A DNA stretch of 64,000 nucleotides from an uncultured Alphaproteobacteria bacterium (GCA_902615845.1 CACMQS010000004.1:62001-126000), one strand, 5' to 3'; shown: positions 46,113-55,403, counted from the first letter of the stretch. Made by a program: numbers and translations. Notes: a model not told the origin generated them from the letters alone.

Positions 46113-47096
46113 ATGAAATATAGAAAATTTGGATCATTAGATTGGAACGTATCCGAAATTGGATTGGGTTGCTGGCAAATTGGAGCAGACTGGGGAGAAG
46201 TTAGTGAAGATAAAGCTAAAGAAGTATTAAAATCATCATTTGAAAATGGTGTTAATTTTTTTGATACTGCTGATGTCTATGGCATGGGTAGAAGTGAAAA
46301 ATTTGTAGGTGAATTTATTAAATCAGTATCTGAAAGAATTTATGTGGCAACAAAAGCTGGGAGACAAATCAATCCTCATGTAGCCGAGGGATACTATAAT
46401 AAGGAATTAATGGAGTCTTATGTAGATCAATCTTTATCCAATCTTAATGTTGAAACAATTGATCTATTACAAATGCATTGTCCTCCAACCGAAGTATATT
46501 CATCTGATCATACATTTGAAATGTTAGATTATTTAGTGAGTAAAGGAAAAATTCAACATTACGGATTTAGTGTTCAAACAGTTGATGAAGCTTTAGCTTG
46601 TATCAAACGTCCAAATACAAAATCGATACAAGTTATTTTTAATATTTTTAGACAAAAACCTGCTGAAAAATTATTTGAAATAGCAAAAGAAAAAAAAGTT
46701 GCAATTATAGTCAGGGTGCCTCTTGCAAGTGGTTTGTTAACAGGTAAGTTCTCAAAAGATTCTTCTTTTGCTCCTGATGATCATAGAAATTATAATATAA
46801 ATGGTGATGCATTTGATGTTGGAGAAACATTTTCAGGTGTTAATTTTAATAAAGCATTAGATGCAGTTGAAGATTTAAAAAATATTTTGCCAACTGAAAT
46901 AACTTTATCACAATTATCGCTAAGATGGATTTTGATGCATGATGCAGTTAGTGTTGTTATTCCGGGTGCTAAAAATAAAGATCATGTGAATTTAAATACT
47001 TCTTCTTCAAATATTAATGAAATTTCCTCTTTGATGGAAAAAATTAGTAATATTTACACAGAATACTTTTTTGATGATGTGCATCATCGTTGGTAA
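46113..47096 (+). CDS. Aldo/keto reductase
   Basis: The 327-residue (beta/alpha)8 NADPH reductase shows the family marks GLGCWQIGADWG, the catalytic region FFDTADVYGMGRSEK (about residues 49-63, Asp and Tyr), AKAGRQI-type Lys at the barrel, and the C-terminal IPGAKNKDHV. It reduces or oxidises sugar carbonyls or alcohols. Being in the same operon as four glycohydrolase-like proteins and a sugar importer, it probably handles a released sugar, which is an inference. Length is normal. Confidence 0.9.
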   Translation: MKYRKFGSLDWNVSEIGLGCWQIGADWGEVSEDKAKEVLKSSFENGVNFFDTADVYGMGRSEKFVGEFIKSVSERIYVATKAGRQINPHVAEGYYNKELMESYVDQSLSNLNVETIDLLQMHCPPTEVYSSDHTFEMLDYLVSKGKIQHYGFSVQTVDEALACIKRPNTKSIQVIFNIFRQKPAEKLFEIAKEKKVAIIVRVPLASGLLTGKFSKDSSFAPDDHRNYNINGDAFDVGETFSGVNFNKALDAVEDLKNILPTEITLSQLSLRWILMHDAVSVVIPGAKNKDHVNLNTSSSNINEISSLMEKISNIYTEYFFDDVHHRW

Positions 47097-48250
47097 AAAA
47101 TTTTGTGTTAGAAGAAAAAATAATTTTTAGAAGAGCTACCATTGCGTCAGTAATTACTTCTACCTATCCAATGATAGTCGTGGGTTGTTATTTTGGAATA
47201 ACACCTTGGAATATGGAAAGACTTTCAATTGACGAGTCTGATTTAAGCTATGCAATATTACTTTTTGGTATTTTTTTTATAATTTCTAATCAAATTGCTG
47301 GAAGGATATTAGTCCCAAAATATGGAACTAAATTAGTTATGACTTTAGCTTTTCCTATTGTTACATTTTCCGCCTTATTGACTGTTATTTCCTCATCATA
47401 TTTTTATTTTTTATTAACTTTTATATCTGGCGGAATAGGATGGGGTGCATCTGGACCAATTGGAGGTATACATAGCCAACTTATTGAAAGACATTTTAAA
47501 AAAATTATTACACCGTATTATGCCATGGGATTTAATTTAGGAATTCTCCTTGGAGGGGGATTAGCAGGTTTAATAATGAGAAATAATTATGAACCTTACA
47601 TATCGTTTACGATCTTATCCTTTTTATCAATCTTAGTTTCCTCTTTTGTATATTCTTATGGATTACCCCGAGATTTAGATTTTAAAGGAGAAGGTGAGAA
47701 ATTTAAATTGCCAGAGACGAATGTTCTTTTATTTGGATTTTTGTTATTTTTTGTTTTTGGATCAGGTGGAATAATTATGGATTGGTCGACATTATGGTTG
47801 TCAAAAGATTTAAATACTCCTCTATACTTAGCAAGTATGGGATTAATTTTTTTTAGCATTGGAGGAATTTTTGCAAATTTATTTTCAAATTCTTTGATTA
47901 ATTTATTCACTGAAAAAGTTGTAGGTTGTCACTTTGTGATGATTGGCGCAGCTATAATGTTTTTGTCTTTATTAACAAATAACTTCTACATTATACTAGG
48001 AGTTCTATGTATTTATGGATTTGCTATTGCAAATTTAGTTCCTATAATAATTCGACAAGCGGTTAAACAATCCAATGAAAGTATCCCAATGACTGTGACT
48101 AATCTGATAACTATTGGATTGTCTTCTACAATGATTTTGCCTGCTGGAATTGGTTTTCTAGCTGAAACATATTCATTAACATTAAATATGTATTTATTAA
48201 CATTTGTTGTATTTATTTGTGCTGTTATATTTTTATTTAAATATAAGTAA
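47090..48250 (+). CDS. MFS transporter
   Basis: The 386-residue protein has about 12 membrane helices and typical MFS loops (GRILVPKYGTKLVMT after helix 2; FSNSLINLFTEKVVG in the second half). No substrate-specific motif was recognised. Start is uncertain: TTG 47090 overlaps the reductase by seven bases, while a GTG at 47105 avoids the overlap. It is the last gene of the sugar operon, so it might export a product or import a second substrate. Confidence 0.8.
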   Translation: MVKNFVLEEKIIFRRATIASVITSTYPMIVVGCYFGITPWNMERLSIDESDLSYAILLFGIFFIISNQIAGRILVPKYGTKLVMTLAFPIVTFSALLTVISSSYFYFLLTFISGGIGWGASGPIGGIHSQLIERHFKKIITPYYAMGFNLGILLGGGLAGLIMRNNYEPYISFTILSFLSILVSSFVYSYGLPRDLDFKGEGEKFKLPETNVLLFGFLLFFVFGSGGIIMDWSTLWLSKDLNTPLYLASMGLIFFSIGGIFANLFSNSLINLFTEKVVGCHFVMIGAAIMFLSLLTNNFYIILGVLCIYGFAIANLVPIIIRQAVKQSNESIPMTVTNLITIGLSSTMILPAGIGFLAETYSLTLNMYLLTFVVFICAVIFLFKYK

Positions 48251-48254
48251 AATA

Positions 48255-49061
48255 ATGGGTAAACTTAGAATATCTCAAATTCAATTTTCAGCTAGTCACA
48301 TAGCAAATTTGAATGCAAACAATTTAGAACAAAATTTTAAAAAAACATTAAAATTTAAACCTCATTTGATTTGCACACCAGAATGCTCCAACATTATTAC
48401 TAATGATAAAAATTTTTTATTTTTAAATGCCCCATATCAAAATACATGCCCAGTTTTAAAAATGGCAAAAAATTTTGCTAAAAAAAATAAGGTTAATATA
48501 AATCTTGGCTCTTTACTCTTAAGAGTAAAAAAACAACGCAAACTAGTTAACAGATCTTTTTTTATTGATAATCATGGAGTGATAAAAAAAACATATGATA
48601 AAATTCATATGTTTGATGTCAAAATTAATAATAATGAAAAACATCAAGAATCATATTTATTTAAAGCAGGAAATAAAATAATTTTTACAAAAATTAATAA
48701 TATTAAATTAGGAATGACAATTTGTTATGATTTACGATTTCCTAATTTGTTTAGGCAGCTTGCTAAAAAAGATTGTTCAATTATTTTAGTTCCTGCTGCT
48801 TTTACTAGACCAACCGGAAAAGATCATTGGGAGGTTTTGAATAGATCACGAGCTATAGAGAATAATGTATTTATTGTGGCAACAGGTATGTGTGGAAATC
48901 ATCATATGAAAAGAAAGACCTATGGATATTCCCTTTTAGTAGATCCATGGGGGAAGATTATAAATAGTACCAAAAATAAACCTGCAATCATTAACTCAAC
49001 TATTAATATTTCTGATGTAAATAAAATAAGAAAAAAAATTCCTTCTTTAAAATATGAGTAA
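48255..49061 (+). CDS. Carbon-nitrogen hydrolase (nitrilase superfamily)
   Basis: The 268-residue protein starts at ATG 48255 (MGKLRISQIQFSASH). The Glu-Lys-Cys triad lies in TPECSN (about 43), IKKTYDKIHMFD (about 112) and LGMTICYDLRFPNLFR (about 155). This layout resembles Nit1/Nit2-type amidases that remove damaged glutathione or 2-oxoglutaramate-like amides. No signal peptide. The frame overlaps the start of the methyltransferase by eight bases. Confidence 0.88.
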   Translation: MGKLRISQIQFSASHIANLNANNLEQNFKKTLKFKPHLICTPECSNIITNDKNFLFLNAPYQNTCPVLKMAKNFAKKNKVNINLGSLLLRVKKQRKLVNRSFFIDNHGVIKKTYDKIHMFDVKINNNEKHQESYLFKAGNKIIFTKINNIKLGMTICYDLRFPNLFRQLAKKDCSIILVPAAFTRPTGKDHWEVLNRSRAIENNVFIVATGMCGNHHMKRKTYGYSLLVDPWGKIINSTKNKPAIINSTINISDVNKIRKKIPSLKYE

Positions 49062-49677
49062 TTTTAAATCACTAGTTTCTGGCGTTGGCAATTTGAGCAA
49101 AACAACAAGATATTATGATGATTGGTCAGAAAATTATGATGCAACACTCAAGTTATGGAATTATCAAGCACCTAAAAAGAGCATTAAATTTTTAAAAGAA
49201 ACAATTAATATCAAACCAAAAAATATCTTAGACTTAGCATGTGGAACTGGTTTATTTGGTGCTGAATTAAAAAAAGTTTATCCAAAAAGTCATATTTATG
49301 GTTCAGATATTTCAAAAAAAAGCCTGAAAATTTCATCAAGAAAAAAAATTTATAAAAAATTACAAATAAAAAATTTCGAACAATTACATCATTATAAAAT
49401 AAAATTTGATCTCATTTCACTGATTGGCTCCATGACGTATTGCAAAAACTTCGACAAATTTTTTGCAAATATTAATAAAAATATTAAAGAAAAAGGCTTT
49501 GTAATATTTACCCATAGAATAGATTTATGGGAGAAACAGGATTTTTTAAGTATTTTAAAAAAACATCAAAAGTCATTAAAAATCAATAAAATTTCTAGAC
49601 CTGTAAATTATTTACCTTTGAACAAGGATTTTAAAAATAAAATAAAAATAAAAATTGTTTTGTTACAAAAATATTAA
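49054..49677 (+). CDS. Class I SAM-dependent methyltransferase
   Basis: The 207-residue protein has the SAM motif I ILDLACGTGLFGAEL (about residues 57-71), the acidic second motif IYGSDISKKSL and the later ISLIGSMTYCKNFDKF. The N-terminal YYDDWSENYDATLKLWNY is typical of small-molecule methyltransferases of the UbiE/Coq5-like group. The substrate cannot be told. It overlaps the nitrilase gene by eight bases, so they form one unit. Confidence 0.85.
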   Translation: MSNFKSLVSGVGNLSKTTRYYDDWSENYDATLKLWNYQAPKKSIKFLKETINIKPKNILDLACGTGLFGAELKKVYPKSHIYGSDISKKSLKISSRKKIYKKLQIKNFEQLHHYKIKFDLISLIGSMTYCKNFDKFFANINKNIKEKGFVIFTHRIDLWEKQDFLSILKKHQKSLKINKISRPVNYLPLNKDFKNKIKIKIVLLQKY

Positions 49678-49713
49678 AATTTAGGTTTTTTTAATTAAAA
49701 AATTTGAGCCAAA

Positions 49714-49804
49714 ACCGAGAATCGGGTATTTATTGTTTAGGTTTATTTTCTATCCATAAACCAACGATGAAAAGAAGGGATATTCGCCGTGTCCCTTTTT
49801 TTTT
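49714..49804 (+). ncRNA. Candidate small RNA or structured 3' end with three hairpins
   Basis: In the 164-base gap between convergent genes three hairpins follow one another: CCGA/TCGG (49715-49725), GGTTTAT/ATAAACC (49740-49762, seven base pairs) and AAGGGA/TCCCTT (49775-49797) with a run of seven U after it. The last is a clear Rho-independent terminator. The two preceding stems make an independent RNA of about 100 nucleotides possible; a plain 3' untranslated region is the alternative. Confidence 0.4.
49775..49804 (+). terminator. Intrinsic terminator downstream of the methyltransferase
   Basis: AAGGGA (49775-49780) pairs with TCCCTT (49792-49797), loop TATTCGCCGTG, followed by T-run through 49804. 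It ends transcription in the plus direction. Confidence 0.75.
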
Positions 49805-49841
49805 ATACACTAGATAAAATTGATTTGGCAACAAATTAAAT

Positions 49842-50258
49842 TTATTTCTTTGAGTTAAAATTATCCATTTTTCGAAGTGTCTTTTCACTAACATGATGCT
49901 CTATTCCTTCAGCATCTTCAGAGGCCGTATTCTTGTCTAAACCAAGATTTAGTAAAAAATTATATACAATATTATGCCTTTTTTTTGATTCACTTGCTAT
50001 TTTTTGACCTTTAAAAGTTAAAAAAATTGATCGATAAGGTTCTCTTTTAATGAAACCTTGTGTTTGTAATCTTTGTATTGTTTTATTGGCTGTGGCTTGT
50101 GCAATACCCAAGCTTTCAGCAATATCAACAATACGAGCTTCACCTTTGGAATTTAAAAGTTCTGCAATTAGTTCTAAATAATCTTCAGTATTTTCTGTTT
50201 TATGAGCATTTCGGACTTTGCTAAATGACATCCTTTTTTTTAGCATAATAATCAACAA
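49842..50258 (-). CDS. mntR: Manganese-type DtxR family regulator (MntR)
   Basis: The 138-residue frame (start perhaps MSFSKVRN at 50231) follows the E. coli MntR pattern: a helix-turn-helix VDIAESLGIAQATANKTIQRLQTQGFIKREPYR, then SKKRHNIVYNFLLNLGL and the metal-ligand-bearing DAEGIEHHVSEKTL near the C-terminus. Mn2+-bound MntR represses or activates manganese transporter genes. The divergent neighbour (starts 53 bases apart) is a putative Mn exporter. Length is normal. Confidence 0.88.
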   Translation of the reverse strand: MLIIMLKKRMSFSKVRNAHKTENTEDYLELIAELLNSKGEARIVDIAESLGIAQATANKTIQRLQTQGFIKREPYRSIFLTFKGQKIASESKKRHNIVYNFLLNLGLDKNTASEDAEGIEHHVSEKTLRKMDNFNSKK

Positions 50259-50279
50259 AAATTAACATAAAATGTAGCC

Positions 50280-50301
50280 ATAGCTATATTTATTAGCTAT
50301 A
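50280..50301. promoter_or_regulatory. Candidate MntR operator: repeated TAGCTATA
   Basis: Two copies of TAGCTATA start at 50281 and 50294, 13 bases apart, between mntR and the putative Mn exporter. An outer AATGTA/TACATT inverted pair flanks them. Position and symmetry suggest a metalloregulator site; the motif itself has not been matched to a known box. Confidence 0.4.
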
Positions 50302-50311
50302 TATACATTCA

Positions 50312-51460
50312 ATGAATGCTCTAATTAACGCTATTAATGAAAAAACAAAGATCATTCTTGAGAATGATGGAAGGTTATTAAAGAAATCTTTCTTTGGTCT
50401 ATTATTACTTTCTCTTGTTTTTCAAGGAGGAGAGTTTGGAGAAGTTATACGATCGTCAATGATAGATGCTTATATTCAGGTATCTGTATTTGTTGGATTT
50501 ACTCTATTTGTTTTTATTGGTTTGGATAGTTTAACAAAATTTGATGTTAAGAATTTTTTATCTAAGACACAAAAGTTCCATGTCGGTATAGCTGCTTTTT
50601 TAGGTGCAATTCCTGGATGTGGTGGAGCTATAATAGTTGTAACGCAATATATCCAGGGGCGTATTTCTTTCGGATCCTTAGTTGCTGTGTTAACAGCAAC
50701 AATGGGTGATGCAGCTTTTTTAATACTTGCTATTGAGCCCACAACAGGACTTTTAATATTTGGTATTGGGATAATTGTTGGATCAATTTCAGGTTATATA
50801 ATTGATTTTATTCATGGCATAAATTTTATGCAATCAGAGACAAAAATAAAAGTTGAGTTTGAAAAAATAAATAAAACTTTTGTATCGAATTTTAATTTCT
50901 TTTGGCTTTTTTTATTTATTCCTGGTTTTATTTTAGGTATTCTAGTTGCATTCCAGATAGAATTTTCATCAGCTTACAACTCACTTTTAGTTTTTGTAGC
51001 TTCAGCTGGAGCAATACTTTCAATATTTATGTGGTCATTAAATCCATTAAGTGATTTTCAATGCTCAACTGACAAAAGTAGAGGATTATTATCAAGAGTA
51101 GTAGATACAACTAATTTTGTAACCACCTGGGTCATTAGTGGTTTTCTTGTCTTTGAAATATTTATGTACTTTACAAGTTTAGATTTAAAAATATTTTTTG
51201 ATTTATGGCTACCGTTTGTTCCATTGGTAGCAATTCTATTTGGTTTTTTACCTGGTTGTGGACCACAAGTTGTTGTAGCAACGTTTTATCTAAATGGCTA
51301 TATTCCTCTTTCTGCAGAGCTTGGTAATGCTATTTCAAATGATGGTGATGCTTTATTCCCAGCAATTGCACTTGCCCCAAAAGCTGCGATTTTAGCAACC
51401 CTTTATAGTGCAATTCCTGCATTAGTTGTTGCCTACGGATATTTTTACCTATTTGAGTAA
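50312..51460 (+). CDS. Putative manganese/heavy-metal exporter (ArsP_2/PF11449-type, about 10 TM)
   Basis: The 382-residue protein has about ten membrane helices and two matching halves: [20 protein letters not shown]...[14 protein letters not shown] (about residues 95-145) and [20 protein letters not shown]...[16 protein letters not shown] (about 310-355). The PGCG and GDA motifs repeat, so the gene arose by internal duplication. It is divergent from mntR, which supports a role in Mn2+ export. The family name is from memory of PF11449. Confidence 0.8.
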   Translation: MNALINAINEKTKIILENDGRLLKKSFFGLLLLSLVFQGGEFGEVIRSSMIDAYIQVSVFVGFTLFVFIGLDSLTKFDVKNFLSKTQKFHVGIAAFLGAIPGCGGAIIVVTQYIQGRISFGSLVAVLTATMGDAAFLILAIEPTTGLLIFGIGIIVGSISGYIIDFIHGINFMQSETKIKVEFEKINKTFVSNFNFFWLFLFIPGFILGILVAFQIEFSSAYNSLLVFVASAGAILSIFMWSLNPLSDFQCSTDKSRGLLSRVVDTTNFVTTWVISGFLVFEIFMYFTSLDLKIFFDLWLPFVPLVAILFGFLPGCGPQVVVATFYLNGYIPLSAELGNAISNDGDALFPAIALAPKAAILATLYSAIPALVVAYGYFYLFE

Positions 51461-51464
51461 AATC

Positions 51465-51611
51465 TTGAAGAAAAACTTACCATCTAAAGTCTGTATTGTT
51501 TGCAATAAGCCATTCTCTTGGAGAAAAAAATGGGAAAGAGATTGGAAGAATGTTTTATATTGTTCTAAGAAATGCTCTAAAAATGGATTAAAAAAAAATA
51601 ATAATAATTAA
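51465..51611 (+). CDS. DUF2256-family small zinc-ribbon protein
   Basis: The about 48-residue protein from TTG 51465 carries [18 protein letters not shown] and YCSKKCS, a typical DUF2256 pattern (two CxxC-like pairs, predicted zinc ribbon). Function is unknown. Alternative TTG starts lie at 51426 and 51453. It is read right after the Mn exporter gene. Confidence 0.75.
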   Translation: MKKNLPSKVCIVCNKPFSWRKKWERDWKNVLYCSKKCSKNGLKKNNNN

Positions 51612-51620
51612 ATCTTATTT

Positions 51621-51770
51621 ATGACAGATAAATTAAATAAAGAAAAAGATACACATCAAGCAAAAGATGATTCTAAAAAAGAAATACGCTTAACGAGATT
51701 AAAAAGGTTAGAAAAAAAACTGAAATCAAATATTTTAAAAAGAAAACAAGCTATTAGCAAAAATGGATAA
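51621..51770 (+). CDS. Short lysine-rich protein before murA
   Basis: The 49-residue frame (MTDKLNKEKDTHQAKDDSKKE... to ISKNG) is highly charged, with a likely helical second half (RLTRLKRLEKKLKSNILKRKQ). It overlaps the murA start by eight bases and lies nine bases after the DUF2256 stop. It could be a real small gene translationally coupled to murA; I cannot name it. Confidence 0.5.
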   Translation: MTDKLNKEKDTHQAKDDSKKEIRLTRLKRLEKKLKSNILKRKQAISKNG

Positions 51771-53019
51771 ATTAATAATAAAAGGAGGTTCTAAAATTTC
51801 TGGCTCAGTTAATGTTCACGGTTCAAAAAATTCTGCACTACCGATTATAGTATCTTCTCTTTTATCTAAAAAAACTTTAAAACTCTCAAATGTACCTAAT
51901 GTGGTTGATGTTCTAAATTTAATAAAATTACTGAAAAATTATGGTGTAAAAATTGAACACAAAAAAAATAAATTAAAAATAAATCCATCAAAAATTAAGA
52001 ATCTATCAGCAGATTATGATGTTGTTCGAAAAATGAGAGCATCTATATTGATTCTAGGTCCATTACTTTCTCGATTTGGTGAGGCTAGAATATCTTTACC
52101 GGGAGGATGTGCCATTGGAACTAGGCCAATAGATATACATCTTGCTGGTTTATCAAAATTGGGAGCTAATTTTGAAATTCAAAATGGTTTTGTTGTTGGC
52201 AGTGTTAAATCACAATTAATTGGAAATAAAATTAAACTACCATTTCCAAGTGTAGGAGCAACTGAAAATATACTAATGGCCTCAGTATTGGCAAAAGGTG
52301 AAACTAAAATTTCTAATGCTGCAAGAGAACCAGAAATAGAAGATTTGTCAAAATGTCTTATAAAAATGGGTGCAAAAATAGAAGGTCATGGAACAAAAAC
52401 TATTCTTGTACAAGGTGTAACAAATTTAAAAAAAGCAGAGCATGAGATAATTGCTGATAGAATTGTAGCTGGCACATATATAATTGCAGCTTTGATGTTA
52501 AATTCAGCTTTAGAAATAAATAACTTTAATACTATTTATTTAAAATCCTTAATTGATATTTTAAAAAAAATGGGTGCAAAATTAAAAGTAAGTAAAAATT
52601 CGATAAAAGTCTCTAAAGCATCAAAACTAAAATCTACTAGTCTTGCAACTAATCCATATCCAGGTTTTCCCACCGATTTACAAGCGCAGTTAATGTCTCT
52701 TATGTGTATTTCTGATGGGAAGTCAAAAATTAAAGAAACAATTTTTGAAAACAGATTCATGCATGTTCCTGAACTGAATCGATTAGGTGCGAATATTTCA
52801 GTAGAAAAAGATACCGCTACAATAATAGGCAATCAAACATTTAAAGGAGCGCAGGTAATGGCTAGTGATTTACGAGCTAGTATAAGTTTAGTGTTAGCTG
52901 CTATGAATGCGAATGGTCAAACGACACTAAATCGTGTCTATCACCTTGATAGAGGCTATGAAAATATTGAAAAAACATTAGGTAGTTTGGGTGCAAAAAT
53001 AAAAAGACAGAAAAACTAA
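51763..53019 (+). CDS. murA: UDP-N-acetylglucosamine 1-carboxyvinyltransferase MurA
   Basis: The 418-residue enzyme adds enolpyruvate from PEP to UDP-GlcNAc, the first committed step of peptidoglycan synthesis. Marks: MDKLIIKGGSKISGSVNVHGSKNSALP at the start, the loop LPGGCAIGTRPIDIH (about residue 113-127) that carries the catalytic Cys, LMCISDGKSKIKETIFENRFMHVPEL near residue 320, and ASDLRAS. The fosfomycin-target Cys is in GGCAIG. Normal length. Confidence 0.95.
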   Translation: MDKLIIKGGSKISGSVNVHGSKNSALPIIVSSLLSKKTLKLSNVPNVVDVLNLIKLLKNYGVKIEHKKNKLKINPSKIKNLSADYDVVRKMRASILILGPLLSRFGEARISLPGGCAIGTRPIDIHLAGLSKLGANFEIQNGFVVGSVKSQLIGNKIKLPFPSVGATENILMASVLAKGETKISNAAREPEIEDLSKCLIKMGAKIEGHGTKTILVQGVTNLKKAEHEIIADRIVAGTYIIAALMLNSALEINNFNTIYLKSLIDILKKMGAKLKVSKNSIKVSKASKLKSTSLATNPYPGFPTDLQAQLMSLMCISDGKSKIKETIFENRFMHVPELNRLGANISVEKDTATIIGNQTFKGAQVMASDLRASISLVLAAMNANGQTTLNRVYHLDRGYENIEKTLGSLGAKIKRQKN

Positions 53020-53034
53020 CTTTTTCTAGTTTTT
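53011..53034 (+). terminator. Weak A/T-rich terminator-like hairpin after murA
   Basis: AAAAACTA (53011-53018) pairs with TAGTTTTT (53027-53034), followed by TTCTTT. It overlaps the murA stop. AT-only stems are weak, so function is uncertain. Confidence 0.3.
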
Positions 53035-53065
53035 TCTTTGATCACAATATAAAAGCCTGCAATTT

Positions 53066-53713
53066 ATGAGCAAAATAGTTATTGCAGTACCAAGAGGCAG
53101 AATAACAAAAGAATGTAAAAACTTGTTACTTAAAACAAGTTTTGCCCCTGATCCTCTACTATTTGATAAAGACACAAGAAAGTTAACGTTCAAATCTAAA
53201 AAAAGAAATATTGAATATATTAAAGTAAGAGCCTTTGATGCATGTACATTTGTTGCATTTGGAGCTGCACAAATAGGAATAGCTGGTGAGGATGTAATTA
53301 ATGAATTTGATTACTCAGAAATATATGCTCCACTTGATTTAAATATTGGTCATTGTCGAATTTCTGTAGCTGCTCTGAAATCTTTATTAAAAAAAGAGGA
53401 TCCAGAAACCTGGAGTAATATTAGAATTGCTACTAAATACCCAAATATTACTAAAAAATTTTTTTATAATAAGGGAATACAAGTAGAAATTATAAAACTA
53501 AGTGGATCAATGGAATTAGCTCCTTCTTTAAATATGTGTAGAAGAATTGTAGATTTAGTTTCTACAGGAAAAACATTAAAAGAAAATGGTTTGAATGAAA
53601 TTGAAGAAATAATGAAAATTCAATCTAAATTAATTGTCAATAGATCAGCTTATAAGACAAATATGAATGAGGTTTCAAAAATTATTTCTGAAATAGGTGC
53701 TTTTGTTAAATGA
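53066..53713 (+). CDS. hisG: ATP phosphoribosyltransferase, short form (HisG_S)
   Basis: The 215-residue protein starts histidine synthesis by joining ATP and PRPP. Typical stretches: IAVPRGRITKECKNLL at the start, AFDACTFVAFGAAQIGIAGEDVINE, RIATKYPNITKKFF and the PRPP-binding VDLVSTGKTLKENGL. It is the short form (no regulatory C-terminal domain), which needs the HisZ subunit; no hisZ is in the window. hisD follows with four bases overlap. Confidence 0.93.
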   Translation: MSKIVIAVPRGRITKECKNLLLKTSFAPDPLLFDKDTRKLTFKSKKRNIEYIKVRAFDACTFVAFGAAQIGIAGEDVINEFDYSEIYAPLDLNIGHCRISVAALKSLLKKEDPETWSNIRIATKYPNITKKFFYNKGIQVEIIKLSGSMELAPSLNMCRRIVDLVSTGKTLKENGLNEIEEIMKIQSKLIVNRSAYKTNMNEVSKIISEIGAFVK

Positions 53714-54990
53714 AAATAATAAAATTTAATAAAAATTTTTATAATCAATTTAAGACAAAGATTGAAAAAAGAAATTCATTATCAAGTAAATCAATTCAAG
53801 AAGATGTAAAAAAAATTATTTATGATGTAAAAAAAAATGGCGATAAATCTCTAATTAAGTATGCAGCAAAATTTGATAAAGTTAAAATTAACAAACAAGA
53901 TCTTAGTTTAGATTTATCTAAAATAAAAATACAATCTAAAGTTGAGCCACAAATATTTAATAGTTTTAAAAAAGCTATTAAAAATATTTCATCATTTCAC
54001 AAAAAACAATTACCTAAAAATATCATCTATACTAATAATGGTGCAACATTGAAATCTGTATGGAAACCTATTGACTCAGTTGGCTTGTACGTACCTGGAG
54101 GAAGGGCTTTTTATCCCTCATCTTTAATTATGAATGCAGTACCTGCAATCATAGCTGGAGTAAAAAGAATTGTTTGTATCACACCACCAACTAAATCAAT
54201 TAATCCATATTTTATAAAATTAATAAGGGAATTAGGTATTAAAGAAACATATTTTGTAGGAGGAGCTCAAGCTATTAGTGCACTAACGTTTGGCACTCAA
54301 ACTATTAAGCCAGTCAATAAAATATTTGGACCTGGTAATGCTTATGTAGCAGAGGCAAAAAAACAATTGTATGGAAAAGTAGGTATAGATTTACTAGCAG
54401 GACCATCTGAAATAATAGTTGTTGCAAATAACAATAATAATCCAGATTGGGTAGCTTCAGATCTAATAGCTCAAGCAGAACATGATGAAAATGCACAATC
54501 AATTTTAATTACGGATAGTAAAGTTTTTGCAACTAAAGTCTTAAGTTCAATTAAAAAAATTAAAAAAGATTTATCAAAAAAGAAAATAATTGAAAAAAGT
54601 TTAAATAATAATGGAATAATTGCTTTGGTTGATAATATAGAACTTTCTTCAGAAATCATAAATTTTGTTGCACCAGAACATTTACATATTCACATTTCTA
54701 ATAATAAAAAATTATTATCGAATATAAATAATGCTGGCGGTATATTTTTAGGTGAATACTCTGTCGAAGCTTTTGGTGATTATATTGTAGGAACTAACCA
54801 TGTATTGCCGACATCAGGAGCGGCAAAATTTTCATCAGGTCTAGGTGTTTTAGATTTTATGAAAAGAACCTCTGTTGTTGATATGAAGAAAAAATCTTTT
54901 AATGCTCTTTCGGAAGATACTGAAAAAATGTCAGGACTTGAAGGTCTAGATGGACATAAATTGTCAGTTAAAATTAGACAAAAGAAATAA
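53710..54990 (+). CDS. hisD: Histidinol dehydrogenase
   Basis: The 426-residue enzyme oxidises L-histidinol to histidine in two NAD+ steps. It shows VGLYVPGGRAFYPSSLIMNAVPA, the YFVGGAQAISALTFGT stretch, GPGNAYVAEAK, AGPSEIIVVAN and QAEHDENAQ (zinc-site Gln and His), plus NHVLPTSGAAKFSSGL near the C-terminus. It overlaps hisG by four bases. Normal length. Confidence 0.95.
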   Translation: MKIIKFNKNFYNQFKTKIEKRNSLSSKSIQEDVKKIIYDVKKNGDKSLIKYAAKFDKVKINKQDLSLDLSKIKIQSKVEPQIFNSFKKAIKNISSFHKKQLPKNIIYTNNGATLKSVWKPIDSVGLYVPGGRAFYPSSLIMNAVPAIIAGVKRIVCITPPTKSINPYFIKLIRELGIKETYFVGGAQAISALTFGTQTIKPVNKIFGPGNAYVAEAKKQLYGKVGIDLLAGPSEIIVVANNNNNPDWVASDLIAQAEHDENAQSILITDSKVFATKVLSSIKKIKKDLSKKKIIEKSLNNNGIIALVDNIELSSEIINFVAPEHLHIHISNNKKLLSNINNAGGIFLGEYSVEAFGDYIVGTNHVLPTSGAAKFSSGLGVLDFMKRTSVVDMKKKSFNALSEDTEKMSGLEGLDGHKLSVKIRQKK

Positions 54991-55014
54991 TTTTTACTAT
55001 AAGCTTATAAAAAT

Positions 55015-55233
55015 ATGCCAAAAGAAGGATCGATTGAATTTCAAGGAGTTGTATTAGAACTTCTTCCAAATGCAATGTTTAAAGTAAAATTAGAAAATGA
55101 TCATGAAATTCTAGCTCACTCATCAGGAAAAATGAGAAAAAATAGAATAAGAGTATTAGCTGGTGATAAAGTGACAGTAGAAATGACACCTTATGATTTA
55201 ACAAAAGGTAGAATTACTTTTAGATGGAAGTAA
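55015..55233 (+). CDS. infA: Translation initiation factor IF-1
   Basis: The 72-residue OB-fold factor starts [22 protein letters not shown] and continues through [39 protein letters not shown], the standard IF-1 sequence. It binds the ribosomal A site during initiation. It lies after hisD and overlaps the yacG frame by ten bases. Confidence 0.96.
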   Translation: MPKEGSIEFQGVVLELLPNAMFKVKLENDHEILAHSSGKMRKNRIRVLAGDKVTVEMTPYDLTKGRITFRWK

Positions 55234-55403
55234 AAAAATCCAAAAAAAATAATATTATTTCATTAAAAAAAAAATCTAAATGCCCAACATGTAAAAAGGT
55301 TTCTAAGGAACCATTTATACCTTTTTGTTCAAAAAAATGTGCTAGTCTTGATTTGATGAAATGGCTAACTGATGAACATGGGCTGCAAATAAAATCTGAT
55401 TAA
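55224..55403 (+). CDS. yacG: DNA gyrase inhibitor YacG (zinc finger)
   Basis: The 59-residue protein has the YacG motif CPTCKK (residues 20-25) and [15 protein letters not shown] (34-48), four cysteines that hold zinc. In E. coli YacG inhibits gyrase. The N-terminus is Lys-rich. It overlaps infA by ten bases and is followed by tRNA-Phe, the arrangement seen in many alphaproteobacteria, though a maf gene often lies between infA and yacG and is absent here. Confidence 0.88.
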   Translation: MEVKKSKKNNIISLKKKSKCPTCKKVSKEPFIPFCSKKCASLDLMKWLTDEHGLQIKSD

